From contig OZ038423.1 in assembly GCA_964036155.1 (NCBI GenBank), forward strand, positions 73,299,249 through 73,363,248: 64,000 nt of DNA, written 5' to 3'. The position numbers and the translations under genes were made by a program. This stretch comes from Diploscapter coronatus (Eukaryota; Nematoda; Chromadorea; Rhabditida; Rhabditidae). Below, in pieces: positions 1 to 11,851 of the stretch (position 1 is the stretch's first letter; each line of letters begins with the position of its first letter). The notes below the pieces were generated by a model. That model searched no databases. It worked only from the letters and a program-made list of their open reading frames with translations, and was not told the DNA's origin.

Positions 1-1234
1 CGAACCTATCGCAGCGGGTCTAGGAACTGATGGACATCATTATTACGATAAGGTAGCGCTTTTCTTCTCATAACGTTTTTCAAGTTCCATACTAGGACTG
101 GCTTCACGCAGCTCGGTATGTAATGTCGCCACCCTTGAGTCGAGATAAATCCACACCTGAGGCATTGATGGATCTTTTGGCCGCGTAAGGATATGAAATA
201 CGTCGTACTTCTTTGATAATAGCGATTTTAGAGGTGAACTTCATCTGACAGCAACAGATAACTGCACGTTCAATTGCCATCAGAAGGAGTTGGGCAGGTA
301 TGTTTAAAGGAGTACATAAAATTGAAAATACCTTGTGGACCATAGTAGACATGTGTCAAACGTTGAAGTTAAAGTTACCAAAATGTTTCTCAAATAATAA
401 TATCTTTGATGTCTGAAACGTAGTCTCACAACTAATTCATTTAGAAGTGATTTTACGAAAATTCCGAATGGTGTGAATGGAGTCGAGGACAGAATGGCAG
501 TTGTTTGGCACAAAGGCGTCAACGCGGGGAAAATCGACCCGATGAGATTCGTTCAGATTACGAGGTTTTATGTCCAATTCCTAAAAATGCTCAAAATTTT
601 ATTTCCAGCTCAACCGCCGCAAAAATCTTCAATCTTTATCCACGTAAAGGTAGAATTGCCGTAGGTAGCGATGCGGATATTGTTATTTGGAATCCGAACG
701 ATACGAAGATCATCTCCAAAAGCACTCATCATCACGTAAGCTTTGAATCTAGAAAAGAATCGATTTCTCTTAAAATTTGGCTGCATAAACTTTTCTCCCA
801 AACACTATTTCTTGCTTTTTTCCTTTCCTCGTTTTGGGAGAAAAGTTTAAGCAACCTTAAGATTTTAGGCCTGCGATTTCAACATCTTCGAAGGAATGGA
901 AGTCCGAGGCTTCGCGGAAACGACGATTTCGAGAGGAAAGGTCGATATATTTTACAATCTACATCGATGAATTTCCGTTATTAGGTTGTCTGGGAAAATA
1001 ATGAACTTCACGTGGAAGCTGGAGCAGGAAAATTCATACCCGCTGAGCCGTTCTGCCCTTACGTTTTTAGCTCTGTACCGCACAGAGCGAAAGTAATTAT
1101 TGACATTTTAGGACTTTTTCAAATATTAGTTCTAGATGATGGCTCCTCGAATGGTGGTTAGAGAGCATGAGAGAGTCGCCGAAATCACGATGAACCAAGA
1201 AATTCGGGCGCAGAATCAGGAAATGTCGACGTGA
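1..1234 (+). CDS. Dihydropyrimidinase / CRMP family, C-terminal part (5' end outside the window)
   Basis: This is the last third of a dihydropyrimidinase-like amidohydrolase (C. elegans dhp-1/dhp-2 type), which hydrolyses 5,6-dihydropyrimidines or, in the CRMP branch, acts in axon growth. Exons joined by GT-AG rules and phase: 1-52, 96-184, 223-297, 445-564, 609-735, 869-940, 985-1092, 1136-1234, giving 246 in-frame codons. Family signatures are [52 protein letters not shown] and TISRGKVV. The DNC and NGV segments are the substrate-loop and late barrel regions of dihydropyrimidinases, kept here as in the enzymatic branch. The tail after [15 protein letters not shown] is short and diverged. 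The acceptor of the last exon is slightly ambiguous (1129 or 1135); 1135 keeps the frame open. I cannot separate dhp-1 from dhp-2 or a CRMP from this part. Confidence 0.9.
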
Positions 1235-2240
1235 TAAGTAAAAAGAATGAAATATTCATGGATTTTATAACTAGCCATATTTTAAGTGCCATGATAACAA
1301 AGTTGCCTAATTTCCAATGTAATTAAAATTTTATGGAACGTATACATCAAATTTATCGACTATTTTATTTCAAATTATTATAATCATCGTTTGAAATTTA
1401 TCACTACTTGGTTTTTGATTAGACGGTGCACAATGATCATGACTTGATTCGACTACATAATAAATTGAATAGGCAAAGATATTGTGACTAAATAATTGAT
1501 CAACTAGAGTATGAAAATAAAAATAAAACCGTTTAGAATTGTGATATTGTAAATGACTGATAACTTGAAACGAAATAAAAGGAACTTCTTCTTTCTCATC
1601 CTCCTTTGAGCATTGCTTGTGTTGGAGATCTTTATTTTTTTCTTTATTCCTTAATCAAAATTAACGGGATTCTCGCCACAAGCACTTGCTAATTATTTTT
1701 CTCTGTCGATAATGATGCAAATTAATCGACTAATTATCGATAATTGCCTTAAAAGGGTAAAAACAAAGAAATTGCCTAACAAGCAAACGCTCGTCTCTCA
1801 TGAATTCGAGGCACATAGAAGGAGAAAGGAAAAGAAACACGCTCCTTTTATCTCGTCTCAAGTAGTCATTGATTCACAATGAATATCTATTCTTAGAAAT
1901 AATTAGATAAATTTCACAGATGAGCAAAGTTAAAGCGGAGCCTCATAAAAATTGCTGGCAAAAAGCGTCGATGAAGGAGAATTGTCATTCGAAAAACAAC
2001 TAATATTAAAAATTAAAAAAGACGTTTTAAAATTACATAAATACGTGGCATTTCTTTCTTTTTTCTAATTTGATTATATGATCAGATTATTAGCGCATTC
2101 TAGAAGCTCTATAATTGTAACTGACAATAATTTTGTCGAGTTAGATAAATTAAAATAAAGAAGAATATCAAAGAAAAAACAAAGATAAAATAATAATAAA
2201 ATGCTACCTTTCGTTCCGAATCTTTATGCTTCAAATCTCA
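1235..2240. other. Intergenic, convergent 3' ends
   Basis: About 1 kb of AT-rich sequence between the dihydropyrimidinase stop codon and the stop codon of the minus-strand F-box gene. AATAAA-type signals occur near 1575 (plus strand). I see no coding exon, RNA gene or clear repeat. Confidence 0.6.
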
Positions 2241-5200
2241 TTATTTGATCAGTCCCAACTCCTTTGCCTCTCGCTCGGCCCACTTCTTCAGCTCTTCCAC
2301 ATCCTCTATGGGAGATTCCTCCTCGCCGCAAATCGCGTCGATGTAAAATGAACCTGTCAATTCTTGAAATTAGGAAAAAAAACAAAAGTATTTGTCTACG
2401 TTGCGCAGTGAGCTTCTCAAACTCGTCCTCGTTGTCAGAATTATCGGCGGATTGAGACGTTCCTGAAAATTAATCTTCTTTTTCAAAGAAAAATTATGAC
2501 TGATTTGGCATGTTTCAGAAAGATGGGATAAGAGTTGATCCCAAAATAATGCGTTGGCTGGTTCACAATTTTCCATTAACAATAAAAGTGTAAAGAAAAC
2601 GGAAATGCAGCATAGAAGTTCAATTTTTCATCTACGTTTCAGAAAAAAGAAATCAAATTCTGACCCATTTTGAGTACACTCGGATCTTCACTAGGCAAGT
2701 GGACAAGTGAAGAATAGTCGCTCAAATCGACCACGACTCGCGAGCCTCGCACACTCAGAGAGGACGACTCGGCTGCTGTTCCGCCGATTACGATCGTTAT
2801 TTGGGGCTTCTGAAAGCTTGAATATTTTTGTGAAAAAAGGGGTATTCTAATTCTCAATTCATAAATATAGAGAAAAATCTCACATTATCGCCCGATGGGA
2901 AAGCCTTGATGAAATTCTGGATGGCTTCCGTAGTAACCTGAAAAGAAATATTTTAGTCATTTTTCTTATATATTTTGTACACTGAAATATGCTTTAGATT
3001 TTAAAAAATCGAAAGAATTTTTAAAAATCAGTATTTGCAAGAGGAAAAAAATGAATCTGAAATAATTACCAGGATAGAGCCGCTCAAATCGACGTGTTTG
3101 ACGTTGTGGCACTTGGCCATTTGGAAGACAGCGTCATTCGACAGGAAAGTGCAGTTCCTGAGCTGAAGCAATTCGAGCTGCTTGCAGTCTGTCAGAATGT
3201 CCCAGATCGAAGACGAAGAAACTGCAGCAAGGAATGAAGCGTCCAACTCAAAATAGAAAGATATATTTCAGGGAAAGGACAAAAATGAAGTTAGCATTGA
3301 ATGATAATATGTCGATTTTCTTATTCTCTAAATTTAAGTTATACTGAATTCGGAATCTTGATAAGTTTTAAATTAATAATTAATAATTAGTGAAAAAAAT
3401 CTCAGAAATTAGTTCGCAACATTTTTACAAGTCGTATGCAATGATAGCGAGAAAAGACGCGAATTATCACTTGCCAATATCAGTAACTTGAAACATAAAA
3501 ATAGATGGAAATGATTTTACCTGACTGAGATTGGTCAATTTGGAAATTGAGTTGATTCCCTTGGCAGATATGCTCTGGTCAGTGCCTGCATTCGCGAGAC
3601 TCAACGCTGTTAAACTCTTCAGTTCGCAAGAAATCGCTTCCAGCAAACGATCGTCCACCAACAGGTTGAAATCCAGACTGAAATTTTCTCTTTTTTAAAA
3701 ATATGTTCTGAAGTCATAGAATGTTTCAGGAAGATTTCATATTCAACAATACGGGAAATTTACAATAGGAGCAAAACTGAAGAGAAACATAATGATAAAA
3801 TAATATCCGCAAATTTTTAAATTAAGGAAAAAACTGACGCCAATTCCGTAAGCGAATGAATATGTGAGATGTGGAGCAGTCCAGTCGAAGTCAGAGCTGA
3901 GAATCTGTCGCCGCACAGAGTCAGGGCCTGCAGATCGGCCATCGTGCGGGAAACCATGCTCAAATTTATCATTTTATCGTTTTATAATCGATGGATGTAA
4001 CCTAACAGAGCACTAGAAGTTTCTAAACTATTTCAGACATTTGTGAAACGTATCAATACCATTTTATGTTTTTAATGCAGAAAAAATGTATCAACAGTCA
4101 TCTCTGATTTTGATACGATTGGAATTTTGATCAGATAGTTTTATGCTCGAGTAAAATCAATATCAGCGAAATTATTCCTATTCAAAATGAGGATGAAACA
4201 TTTCATTTGTTTGCTGGAAAACTACCTCAAATTCTCGTCGCTGATTCTGTAGCATTCATTGGCGCGCAACTCCTTGAGTCCTGGCGCGAAAGTGCACAAA
4301 TCTTCGAATGCCATCGCGTCGATTTGGTAAGAGCCGTCCAAATACAGCTGAAAATAGCCTAATTGAAAAATGGTACATTTGTAGAAAAAGACGCTTCAAA
4401 ATTTCATGCAAGGTCGATAAAAATCTTGAAGAAACGTTTTTGCATAAAACTCTCGACCTCACAAATTCTTCAGGAAAAGTAAATTTCAAGGTCATCCAAA
4501 TCTCTACCTGTTCAAGCTCAGGCCCGACTAGCTTGAAGCACCTGCCGTGAAGTCTCCGCGCGCCTCGGAAATCCACGAATTTCACGCTTCTTCCGCAACC
4601 CTTGAGAAGGAACCAGAATGCCTGCAAATCAAAATATTGATTCTTTTCGCGACAAAAAATACCTTATCCGAAGCATTTGCCATATCGATGTAGGAGATTT
4701 TCTCGAGTGTCGGCAGGGCTTCGCTCAACTCGTTCAGTTCGGAGGGGGACGATGCCAGACCGGATATGTTCAGCTGAAAAATAGCTTTCCTCGATTTTTG
4801 AACTTGTTATATTTTTTCAATTTTTCAAAAGTTCCAATGCCAAAAATCACCCTTGATTCAGTTTCATAAATCTAACAGAAAATTCGGTCGATCAAAGCAA
4901 GTAACAATACTGTTGTAGTGCTTTCACAAAAATGCTGAATTTAGAAATAGCTAAAACAAGCTTACATCTTTCAAATTAGGACAGAGTGAAGAAATCAATT
5001 GGAGCGCCGAACCGTTCATGAGGTGCGAGATTCCGGATAAATTCAAGGACTTCAGATATAAACCGCCACGGCGTAACAGGGCCTGCAAAATAAACTATTG
5101 TTTTAAAAAAAGCATTTCAAAATTTACCTTCAAATGACTATTCCTTATGGATCCCTGGCCTTGGAAAAATCGTGCAAATCCATAAGTCTCCCTAGCGAGA

Positions 5201-7353
5201 ATCAGCGTGTTGATGTGGGACCAGGACTAAAATTTAGAGATAACTACTCGAATTATCAGATAATTAAGGCTGTTAAAAGTGACTTACACTCATAGACAAC
5301 TCCATCCATCGCTTGTTGACCATTTCACAGCGAATCGTGTCGATGATGGGCAGGAAGGAAATGATTCGCTCCAAAACTTTGTCAGGCAGTGTGTCGAGGG
5401 GAAATGGCTGAATATGGAAATTTTGAAAATCGATTTTTTAAAATTGATACCTTTAGTATTTCTTAGAAAGATTAATTATTCTACTTGAAATTGGTTCAAT
5501 GTTATACTTATCCAAGTTTACAAACTAGTACTTCATTTATAATTTTCGTGAAACAGAAAATTAGCGTAAATTAGAAAATTACCGAATTTCCAGAGGCGGA
5601 AATTGTGGATGCAGTTAAAGATTGAGTAGATGAAGCACGAGACATCGAGGTTCCTTCGTCTGAAAATAATCAACTCAAAGATGTGAAGGCCAAGGTTCAT
5701 TTAACTTTATTCAAGCTTTTCTTTCATCAACTCGATCAAAATCATTGCTCTTCACATTTTTGCCAAATTTTAAAGAAATAGGAAGACAGTAGAGCTAAAA
5801 TACCTTTACTATCCTCAGCCGGTATGATCATAGCGCCTTTCGCGGATCTCTTCTTCGATGAAGAATACTGAAATTTCGAGATTATTTGAAACCTCAAAAA
5901 GGTATATCTTACTGTAGAAACATGCATCACTTGGTCGTACAGCTTTAATTCCTCTTCTGTGGCGCTTTTCGCTTTGTCCGCGTCTTCTTTGCGTCTGAAA
6001 TTTGAAAAAATAACATTTTAAAATCAGACAAAATTATTTGAAAATCATGAAAATTTATCTAATCAAGACTTTTAAAAATAAAACTAAAGATGTTTTACTT
6101 GAAGATAATGACAGCGGATCCGCAGTGCTTTGGATTCTTCGGCAGCGTCGCGAAAACGGAACGTCTTTCGGTGAGTGGCAACGAGCAGTTGCTCACCTGA
6201 AATATGTTAACCCTTAATTTTTCTTTCATAAATGCCAATTTCATGATATAGGAAAAGATAGGAAAAATAGTTGATTTGTTCATCAGATGTCCGTCTGAAG
6301 TCAATCATACTCAATTTCAAGATGGTGCTCACTATAAAAATTGAAGATTCAATAATTTAGCTACGTTTCTCATCTTCTATGTAAACATAGAACAATTCGA
6401 AAAGCTCATTCAACCGAGCTCACAAATGAATATTTTATCGGAAAAAGAAGATAAAAAATATGTCCACCTTTCCAAACTGGGAGAAGAAAGACTGGAGCTG
6501 TGTTTGAGTGACTCGCGGAGAAATGTTTGAAACAACGATTTTCCTGTCGTCTTTCGAAGCTGCTTGAAATGCCAGGGCTGCGTCGAAATCTGCATTTTTC
6601 GATGAAAATAGAACTTGTAAAAATTTCTACCATCAGTTTCGGAGGGATCCATCCTCTCTCCGTCAGCGAGCAGCATCGGCAGAAGACGACGATACTTCAT
6701 GAATTCCACAGCGGAATGAGACCAGGTTCTTCTGAAAAAGTCAGTCAGAACTGATCGAAAATTGAGATTTAGAAATCGAATTCCAAATGTTTGCCAGTCA
6801 AAGGAAAAACAAATGAATTTTCGAAAATAAAAAGTATAAAAATACCGTAATTTGCCGATGCTGAAGAATCTGGCCCTGGTGACGAACTGTTGGAAAGCGT
6901 CGGTTATGTCGTTCAGGCCCTTGCTCTCCAGATTCTGGCCATGAAGACGGCGCAGCGCTTTGAATGTCGTCTGAAATTTTAAATTCCAACAAATGACTAC
7001 GTTTCAACATTTCGATATTCTCGAGAGATTTCGTGCAGTGCGATGTCCTCTAAACTTTTGCGAAAAATAAACCAATTTATTTAAAATACATATACCGATT
7101 GAAAAAAGAATTTTTCAGTCTTCTCAACTCTGAAAGCAAGTTTTCAAATTTTCATAGCTTATCGACTAATTGTCGTTATGGCCTAGTCAATGCCGAGTCT
7201 ATTTACCAAAAATCAACCAAATCTAGTAAAAATAGCCGATTATTTCAATTTCAAAGAGGGCTGTCTGACCTGGCTTCTCCCAGCAAACCCGCCCCGTTTG
7301 AAGGCCGAGTCCTCGGGCGACTTAAAACTCGAACCAAAGCCGCCCAAATTCAT
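2241..7353 (-). CDS. RRM + F-box + leucine-rich-repeat protein, 754 aa, 21 exons
   Basis: Exons (plus coordinates, 5' to 3' of the gene): 7270-7353, 6846-6970, 6631-6731, 6468-6589, 6099-6196, 5913-5994, 5804-5867, 5583-5659, 5288-5407, 5128-5226, 4966-5082, 4663-4773, 4508-4621, 4226-4347, 3839-3958, 3521-3677, 3070-3246, 2884-2937, 2665-2809, 2400-2462, 2241-2353; they sum to 755 codons in frame. Order: N-terminal helical region (~30-105); an RRM-like domain (~115-180; RNP2-like KIVVSNIS, RNP1-like GSAVIIF); a Ser/Thr-rich linker; a canonical F-box (PLDTLPDKVLERIISFLPI..., ~250-290); then about ten AMN1/FBXL-type LRRs (e.g. LKSLNLSGISHL, LQLRNCTFLSNDAVFQM, VKHVDLSG); and an acidic tail ending KELGLIK. 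The F-box suggests an SCF substrate receptor; the RRM suggests RNA binding or an RNA-linked target. These roles are inference. The ATG is the first in-frame Met before a clean donor. Confidence 0.82.
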
Positions 7354-7502
7354 TTTTCCCTCGAACAGTTTTCTATTTTCACTGCATCAATCGACTTGAA
7401 ATCACCCTGAAAACCTTGAATTTCAGCAGCAAAGGACAGACAGTAGGTAAAAAGAGCAAAATACGAACGATCGTTCGACGAAAAATCGATAGTAGTAGTG
7501 GG

Positions 7503-7526
7503 TTTGGCGCATTTCTGTGCGCCAAA
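7503..7526. promoter_or_regulatory. Inverted pair of E2F-like sites in a divergent promoter
   Basis: TTTGGCGC (7503-7510) faces GCGCCAAA (7519-7526) with 8 bp between them. Each half matches the E2F/DP consensus TTTSSCGC. The pair sits about 150 bp upstream of the F-box gene's ATG (minus strand) and about 430 bp upstream of the RNF11-like ATG (plus strand). The rest of 7354-7956 has no exon. Function is inferred from the motif only. Confidence 0.45.
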
Positions 7527-7956
7527 AGCCTTCCCCCTTTCACCAATGAATGCATTATTGAATAGCCGCAACAGGGAGAGGGGAGAGATGGGAAAGGAAA
7601 ACGGGGAGTCACGAGCGGGAGTCGCACTTTCACAACCCGTCGATTTTCTCGCACTTTTATCGATTTTTTGAGAAATGCACTCGCCTTTGATCTCTGTAAA
7701 AACCATCATTTTGAGAAAACACTGGGAGATGAGAGACGAACGAGAGTCAGTCACTTTGCACAGTGCCTTTTGTCAGCAAATTATGCTAATTTTGAATTTT
7801 CCTCTCGGATTTATTGATTCTTTGTGCGTATCACTTGCCTTCCTCTTTTGTAAAACACCATTTTTAAGAAGTTGCTTGAAGTTCGAGAGATTTTCCATGT
7901 TTGTCGTGATTTTCTTTAATCTTTAGAAATCGACTTTTTTATTTCGTAGATCCAAA

Positions 7957-9426
7957 ATGGGCAATTGTCTGCCGCGATTGCTCAGTTTCGGTCGGGGCAA
8001 CATGGAGGGGGCACCCATGCGGAGGTTCGTTTTTCACAACTAAACAAAATTTACGACATTCGGATTCAGAAGCCCTTCAACGTCGTCGACGTCGAGTCAG
8101 GACGGTCCGATGAGCTTCAGCAATCCCATGATGCTCTCGCAAAATGTGAGGTTTTTCTAAGAGGACGATTTTGAAAATTCTTTCCCCAAACAAATGCTTA
8201 TTTTGGCAGATTTCATGATTTTATTTAGAAAATTTTTAGAGCCCCTACGTCTCTCAGCTCTATGCCGCGAATGTGCGAAGGCAGCGGCAAGCCAATCAGC
8301 AAGAAAAAGTAAAACACTCTGAAAATTCTAGAAAGGACTGGATTAAATTTTGCAGGATCTAGAGGCTGCGAAGCAAAAACGAATCCAGGGACTTCTTGAG
8401 CAGATCTCTGCTGACATTTTCACCGAGGACATGAAGGCTGCTGAGTGAGTTCGAGAACATTTTTTCCTAAAGTTTTGATGGTTTTTGAAAATGCTATTCT
8501 TGAAACGTATTTCTTGAGCACTTCTAGAAACAAGATAATTTTCAAAATTTTCTAGAGCTCCTAAATTCATTCCAGGTGCGCGATTTGCATGATCGACTTC
8601 GAGCCGGGCGACTGCATTCGTTTTCTGCCCTGTATGCATTCTTTCCACAAAGACTGCGTTGACGAGTGGCTCCATAAGTAAGAAGTCGATTAAAGTCGTC
8701 TAAACCCTTGCCCTGAATTATTGGAAAATGCACCTAGTTTCTAGTTGAAATGGTGTTGTGTTGAAAGACGAAATGGTTAACTTTTCCGAAAGCCTCTTCG
8801 ATAATCCTCAGAAAGATAAGTTCTGCTTTTTGTTATCTAGGAAAGTCCTCGATCGGTGTTGAGGAGGAATATTCTTGAAGAGAACGAACAAGTTTGAAAT
8901 TGCAAAAAGCTGCTCTTTCTAAGATATTATCCGGAATGTTTGCAGATCGTTCACGTGCCCGTCGTGTCTGGAGCCTGTCGACTCGACGATTCTCTCCTCA
9001 CTCACCGCCCACACGCAGCAGACATTCCAGGTAGATTATTTGATTTTTTTTTTGTTAAACTCTATCAGTCAGCAGTGCCTTTACTGAACATATGAATTTT
9101 GAAGTAATTTTTAATGTTTTAAAACATACAAATAGCGAGAAAAATGTTAGAATTAGTCATAGAAAATGTTTCTTTTTTCCTTAGGTAAGTTACCAATAAA
9201 TGACTCTGTATTGATAAAACATTTTTACAAGAATTTCGAACTTTCGTGAAATACACGTCGAAAATTTATTCAAGACTATCTTTTTCAAATCTTTATTCGG
9301 AAAATACTCGAATTTCTTGGAACATTTCTCTAGTTCTTTTCAAAACATTATCTTTTCCAGGATCTGATGCAATCGAGTCAAGAAGCTTCTGTCTCTGCGT
9401 CCTCTGCTCAAGCTGTCAACAAATAA
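7957..9426 (+). CDS. RNF11-like RING-H2 ubiquitin ligase, 184 aa, 7 exons
   Basis: Exons: 7957-8024, 8070-8145, 8240-8308, 8356-8444, 8576-8677, 8946-9030, 9361-9426. The start MGNC is an N-myristoylation/palmitoylation signal as in vertebrate RNF11, so membrane (endosomal) anchoring is expected. A RING-H2 domain spans about residues 101-147: CAICMIDFEPGD, IRFLPCMHSFHKDCVDEWL, SFTCPSCLEPVD, with all eight Zn ligands, closely matching RNF11 (CVICMMDF...FTCPSCMEPVD). A basic, Gln-rich helix (RRQRQANQQEK) precedes it. The PPxY motif that vertebrate RNF11 uses to bind HECT ligases is absent. TTTCGTAG ends 8 bp before the ATG and may be a spliced-leader acceptor. After the stop codon an acceptor-like TCTCAG (ends 9455) precedes an open stretch (DEKTKKNTKRQLVNLKEIAK), a possible alternative last exon. 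Confidence 0.85.
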
Positions 9427-11851
9427 ATTCGGAATTCGCCGAAAAATAGTCTCAGGACGAAAAAACCAAGAAAAACACGAAACGGCAACTTGTCAATTTG
9501 AAGGAAATCGCCAAATGGGTACGTCTTTAGAGCATTTTTATTTAAAAATTTTATTTTTTTAATTAGGAGGTAATTTATCATAAAAAAATACTGGATTTAG
9601 GAAAAAAAATGATAAGTTATCATTGATAATGAATTGATACGATTACAGTACCCTTATTTTTCCTTTCTCCTCACTTCTCCTAATTCAGTAGGAATTAATA
9701 TACTGAAACATCGTCTTTTTTAGTTTTTGAGTTTAATGAGTCCGTTTGTTGGGTATTCCATAACTTATACAGATATTATCACTTTTAATCGTAACAAAAT
9801 CATCTCGTTCTCGTTTAACTTAGAAAAATGTTAGTAACCAGAGAAAAATTTAGATTTTTATTACAGAATATACTTTGGTTACCAATGTTACAAATTTTAT
9901 TTTTAATTAACTGCTTATCCATTTCATTCGCTCGCGCGCAATTTCTTTCATTTTTAAACGTTTTAATGGAATCTTTCAGTTTCCCACTATTAACTTTTTC
10001 AAGCAAAATTGAGCATTCTCTGAGATCTTAAAAATGAAAACTACGCCATTTTACTATTAATAAAAGTCTAGCAAAATTATTATTTTTCCCAAGAAATAGT
10101 AAAGTGACTCGATTTTTCATTTTCCAATCATTTGTTCGTGATTTCTCTGTACTCTGGCCCTATTTTTATCCAATGGCATTGCTAGAATTGCAGTGATTTT
10201 CATTTCTACATTTTTGTATCTATTTGTGTACGTATTCTCCATCGATTCTCTTCAAACCATTCTCTAGTTAATTCCCCCTTCTAAACCGGTATAGTCTATT
10301 GTCAAGTGGGCTGATGATTCAATGACTGCCTTCTTTCCTTATTCTTCAACATTTGAATTACGAGAGACGTAGAGTAATTTTCGAGAGATTATAAATAGTT
10401 GAAGGAAAACAATTTGAAAAATCTTAGTTTTTATTTTTTAAAAAATAGAAAGTTTTGGTTCTAAAAATTCAAAGAAACTGGGAAGAGTAGAGTAAAATTA
10501 CATCATCTTCTCAAAAACAATAGACGTTTATACGTGGCCGCTAAAATACAGCTTCTTTGTCAGAAAACAAGTCCGGATATTCATTTATTTCATCATTCTC
10601 AATAGTCAGATTTTCCCGCTCTCACTAATCTCTTTCCTAACAGAGCTTTTTCTCGGGAATTTCGTCATTTCCTTTTGATTTTGCGTCATTTCTCGTGAAT
10701 TTCTATTTCAGACGTATTTTTTGGGTTTTGGAAAATTTCGCATGTTTCTTATTTTACAATAAACCCTATTTTTCAACCTCTTCATCATTAATCGAGAGAT
10801 AACGCAGAATCATTTATCATTTCATTTCATTTCGTCATATTTACTCGAGTGTATTTATTACATTTTTTGTGTAAAAATCACCGTGGGCTTTGTCGTCAGT
10901 AGTGAAATTAATCGTGCTTCTCAAGCATAAGATGTGAATGAAAATAAATTTCTTTAAGAAATGATTGATTTTCAAAAAATTGTTTATTTTTCCAGAAAAA
11001 AGCGACTTACAACAGTCAATTTCAAATAAAAAAGGCAAAAAGCGCGGAAGTAAAATTTTCAGTTCAATTTTGGTTAGATGCACAAAATGTCTATTATGAA
11101 ACAAGGCGAAATTATTCGTCTATTTTTCGTCATCATTGAATAGAATTTTAGGAGTTTTAGAAAGAAAATTCAATGATCTTATATTCCAAAATAAAACTGC
11201 AGAAAAAAGGTGGACTGGCATCGTAAAATCAGTCATTTTCATTCTATGATGAAACATAGACGCTAAATTCGGCCTGGATATTTCACAACCATGAGCCATC
11301 AATTTTGAAAGTTCCTATTTATCATAATCTCTGAAAATTCCACTTCCAAGATGAGTAAGATTAAGGTTGTTTGAGTACATTTCCAATAAAAAGGACCAAG
11401 TATACCCACATCAAGTAGGAAATCGTAGAAATTGTATACATCCTATCATTTCAATTTCAATTTTCAAATCAAGAAAACCAAAGACAAATCCATAAATCAA
11501 ACAAACACCCATATGTGGTAACGCGCACAATTTTGCAAGGGGGCTTTCTTATCATCACTTTAGACGCAGATTTAGGGGCACTCACAATAATAAATGACTC
11601 GAGAACTGGCAATTAGAGGGATGATAAATAAAGTAAAAATCGGAAAAGGTTAGATTTTCACCGTTCTTAGGAAAAATGGAAAGGAAATTCTACAGAGCTG
11701 AGCAGTATTTATGAAAAGTGAAAATCGACGAATAAAAACTGGCTCAAATCTGTAGAGATATCAGATTTTTGATAAGTTGATAAAAAGAAAAGAGTTGACC
11801 TACTTTGTTAAGCTTCTGCTCATCTTACCCAAATCTGTCCTTTCGTCTTGT
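9427..11851. other. Intergenic, 2.4 kb, convergent 3' ends
   Basis: AT-rich sequence between the RNF11-like and NPL4 stop codons. Apart from the possible alternative RNF11 exon near 9456, I see only short unsupported ORFs, no homology I recognise and no clear repeat. A long RNF11 3' UTR or a non-coding RNA cannot be excluded. Confidence 0.5.

Noticed and set aside
9828..10031. 67-aa plus-strand ORF with a hydrophobic start
   Set aside because: Very AT-rich, no homology, lies in a long intergenic region with no splice or promoter context; consistent with chance.
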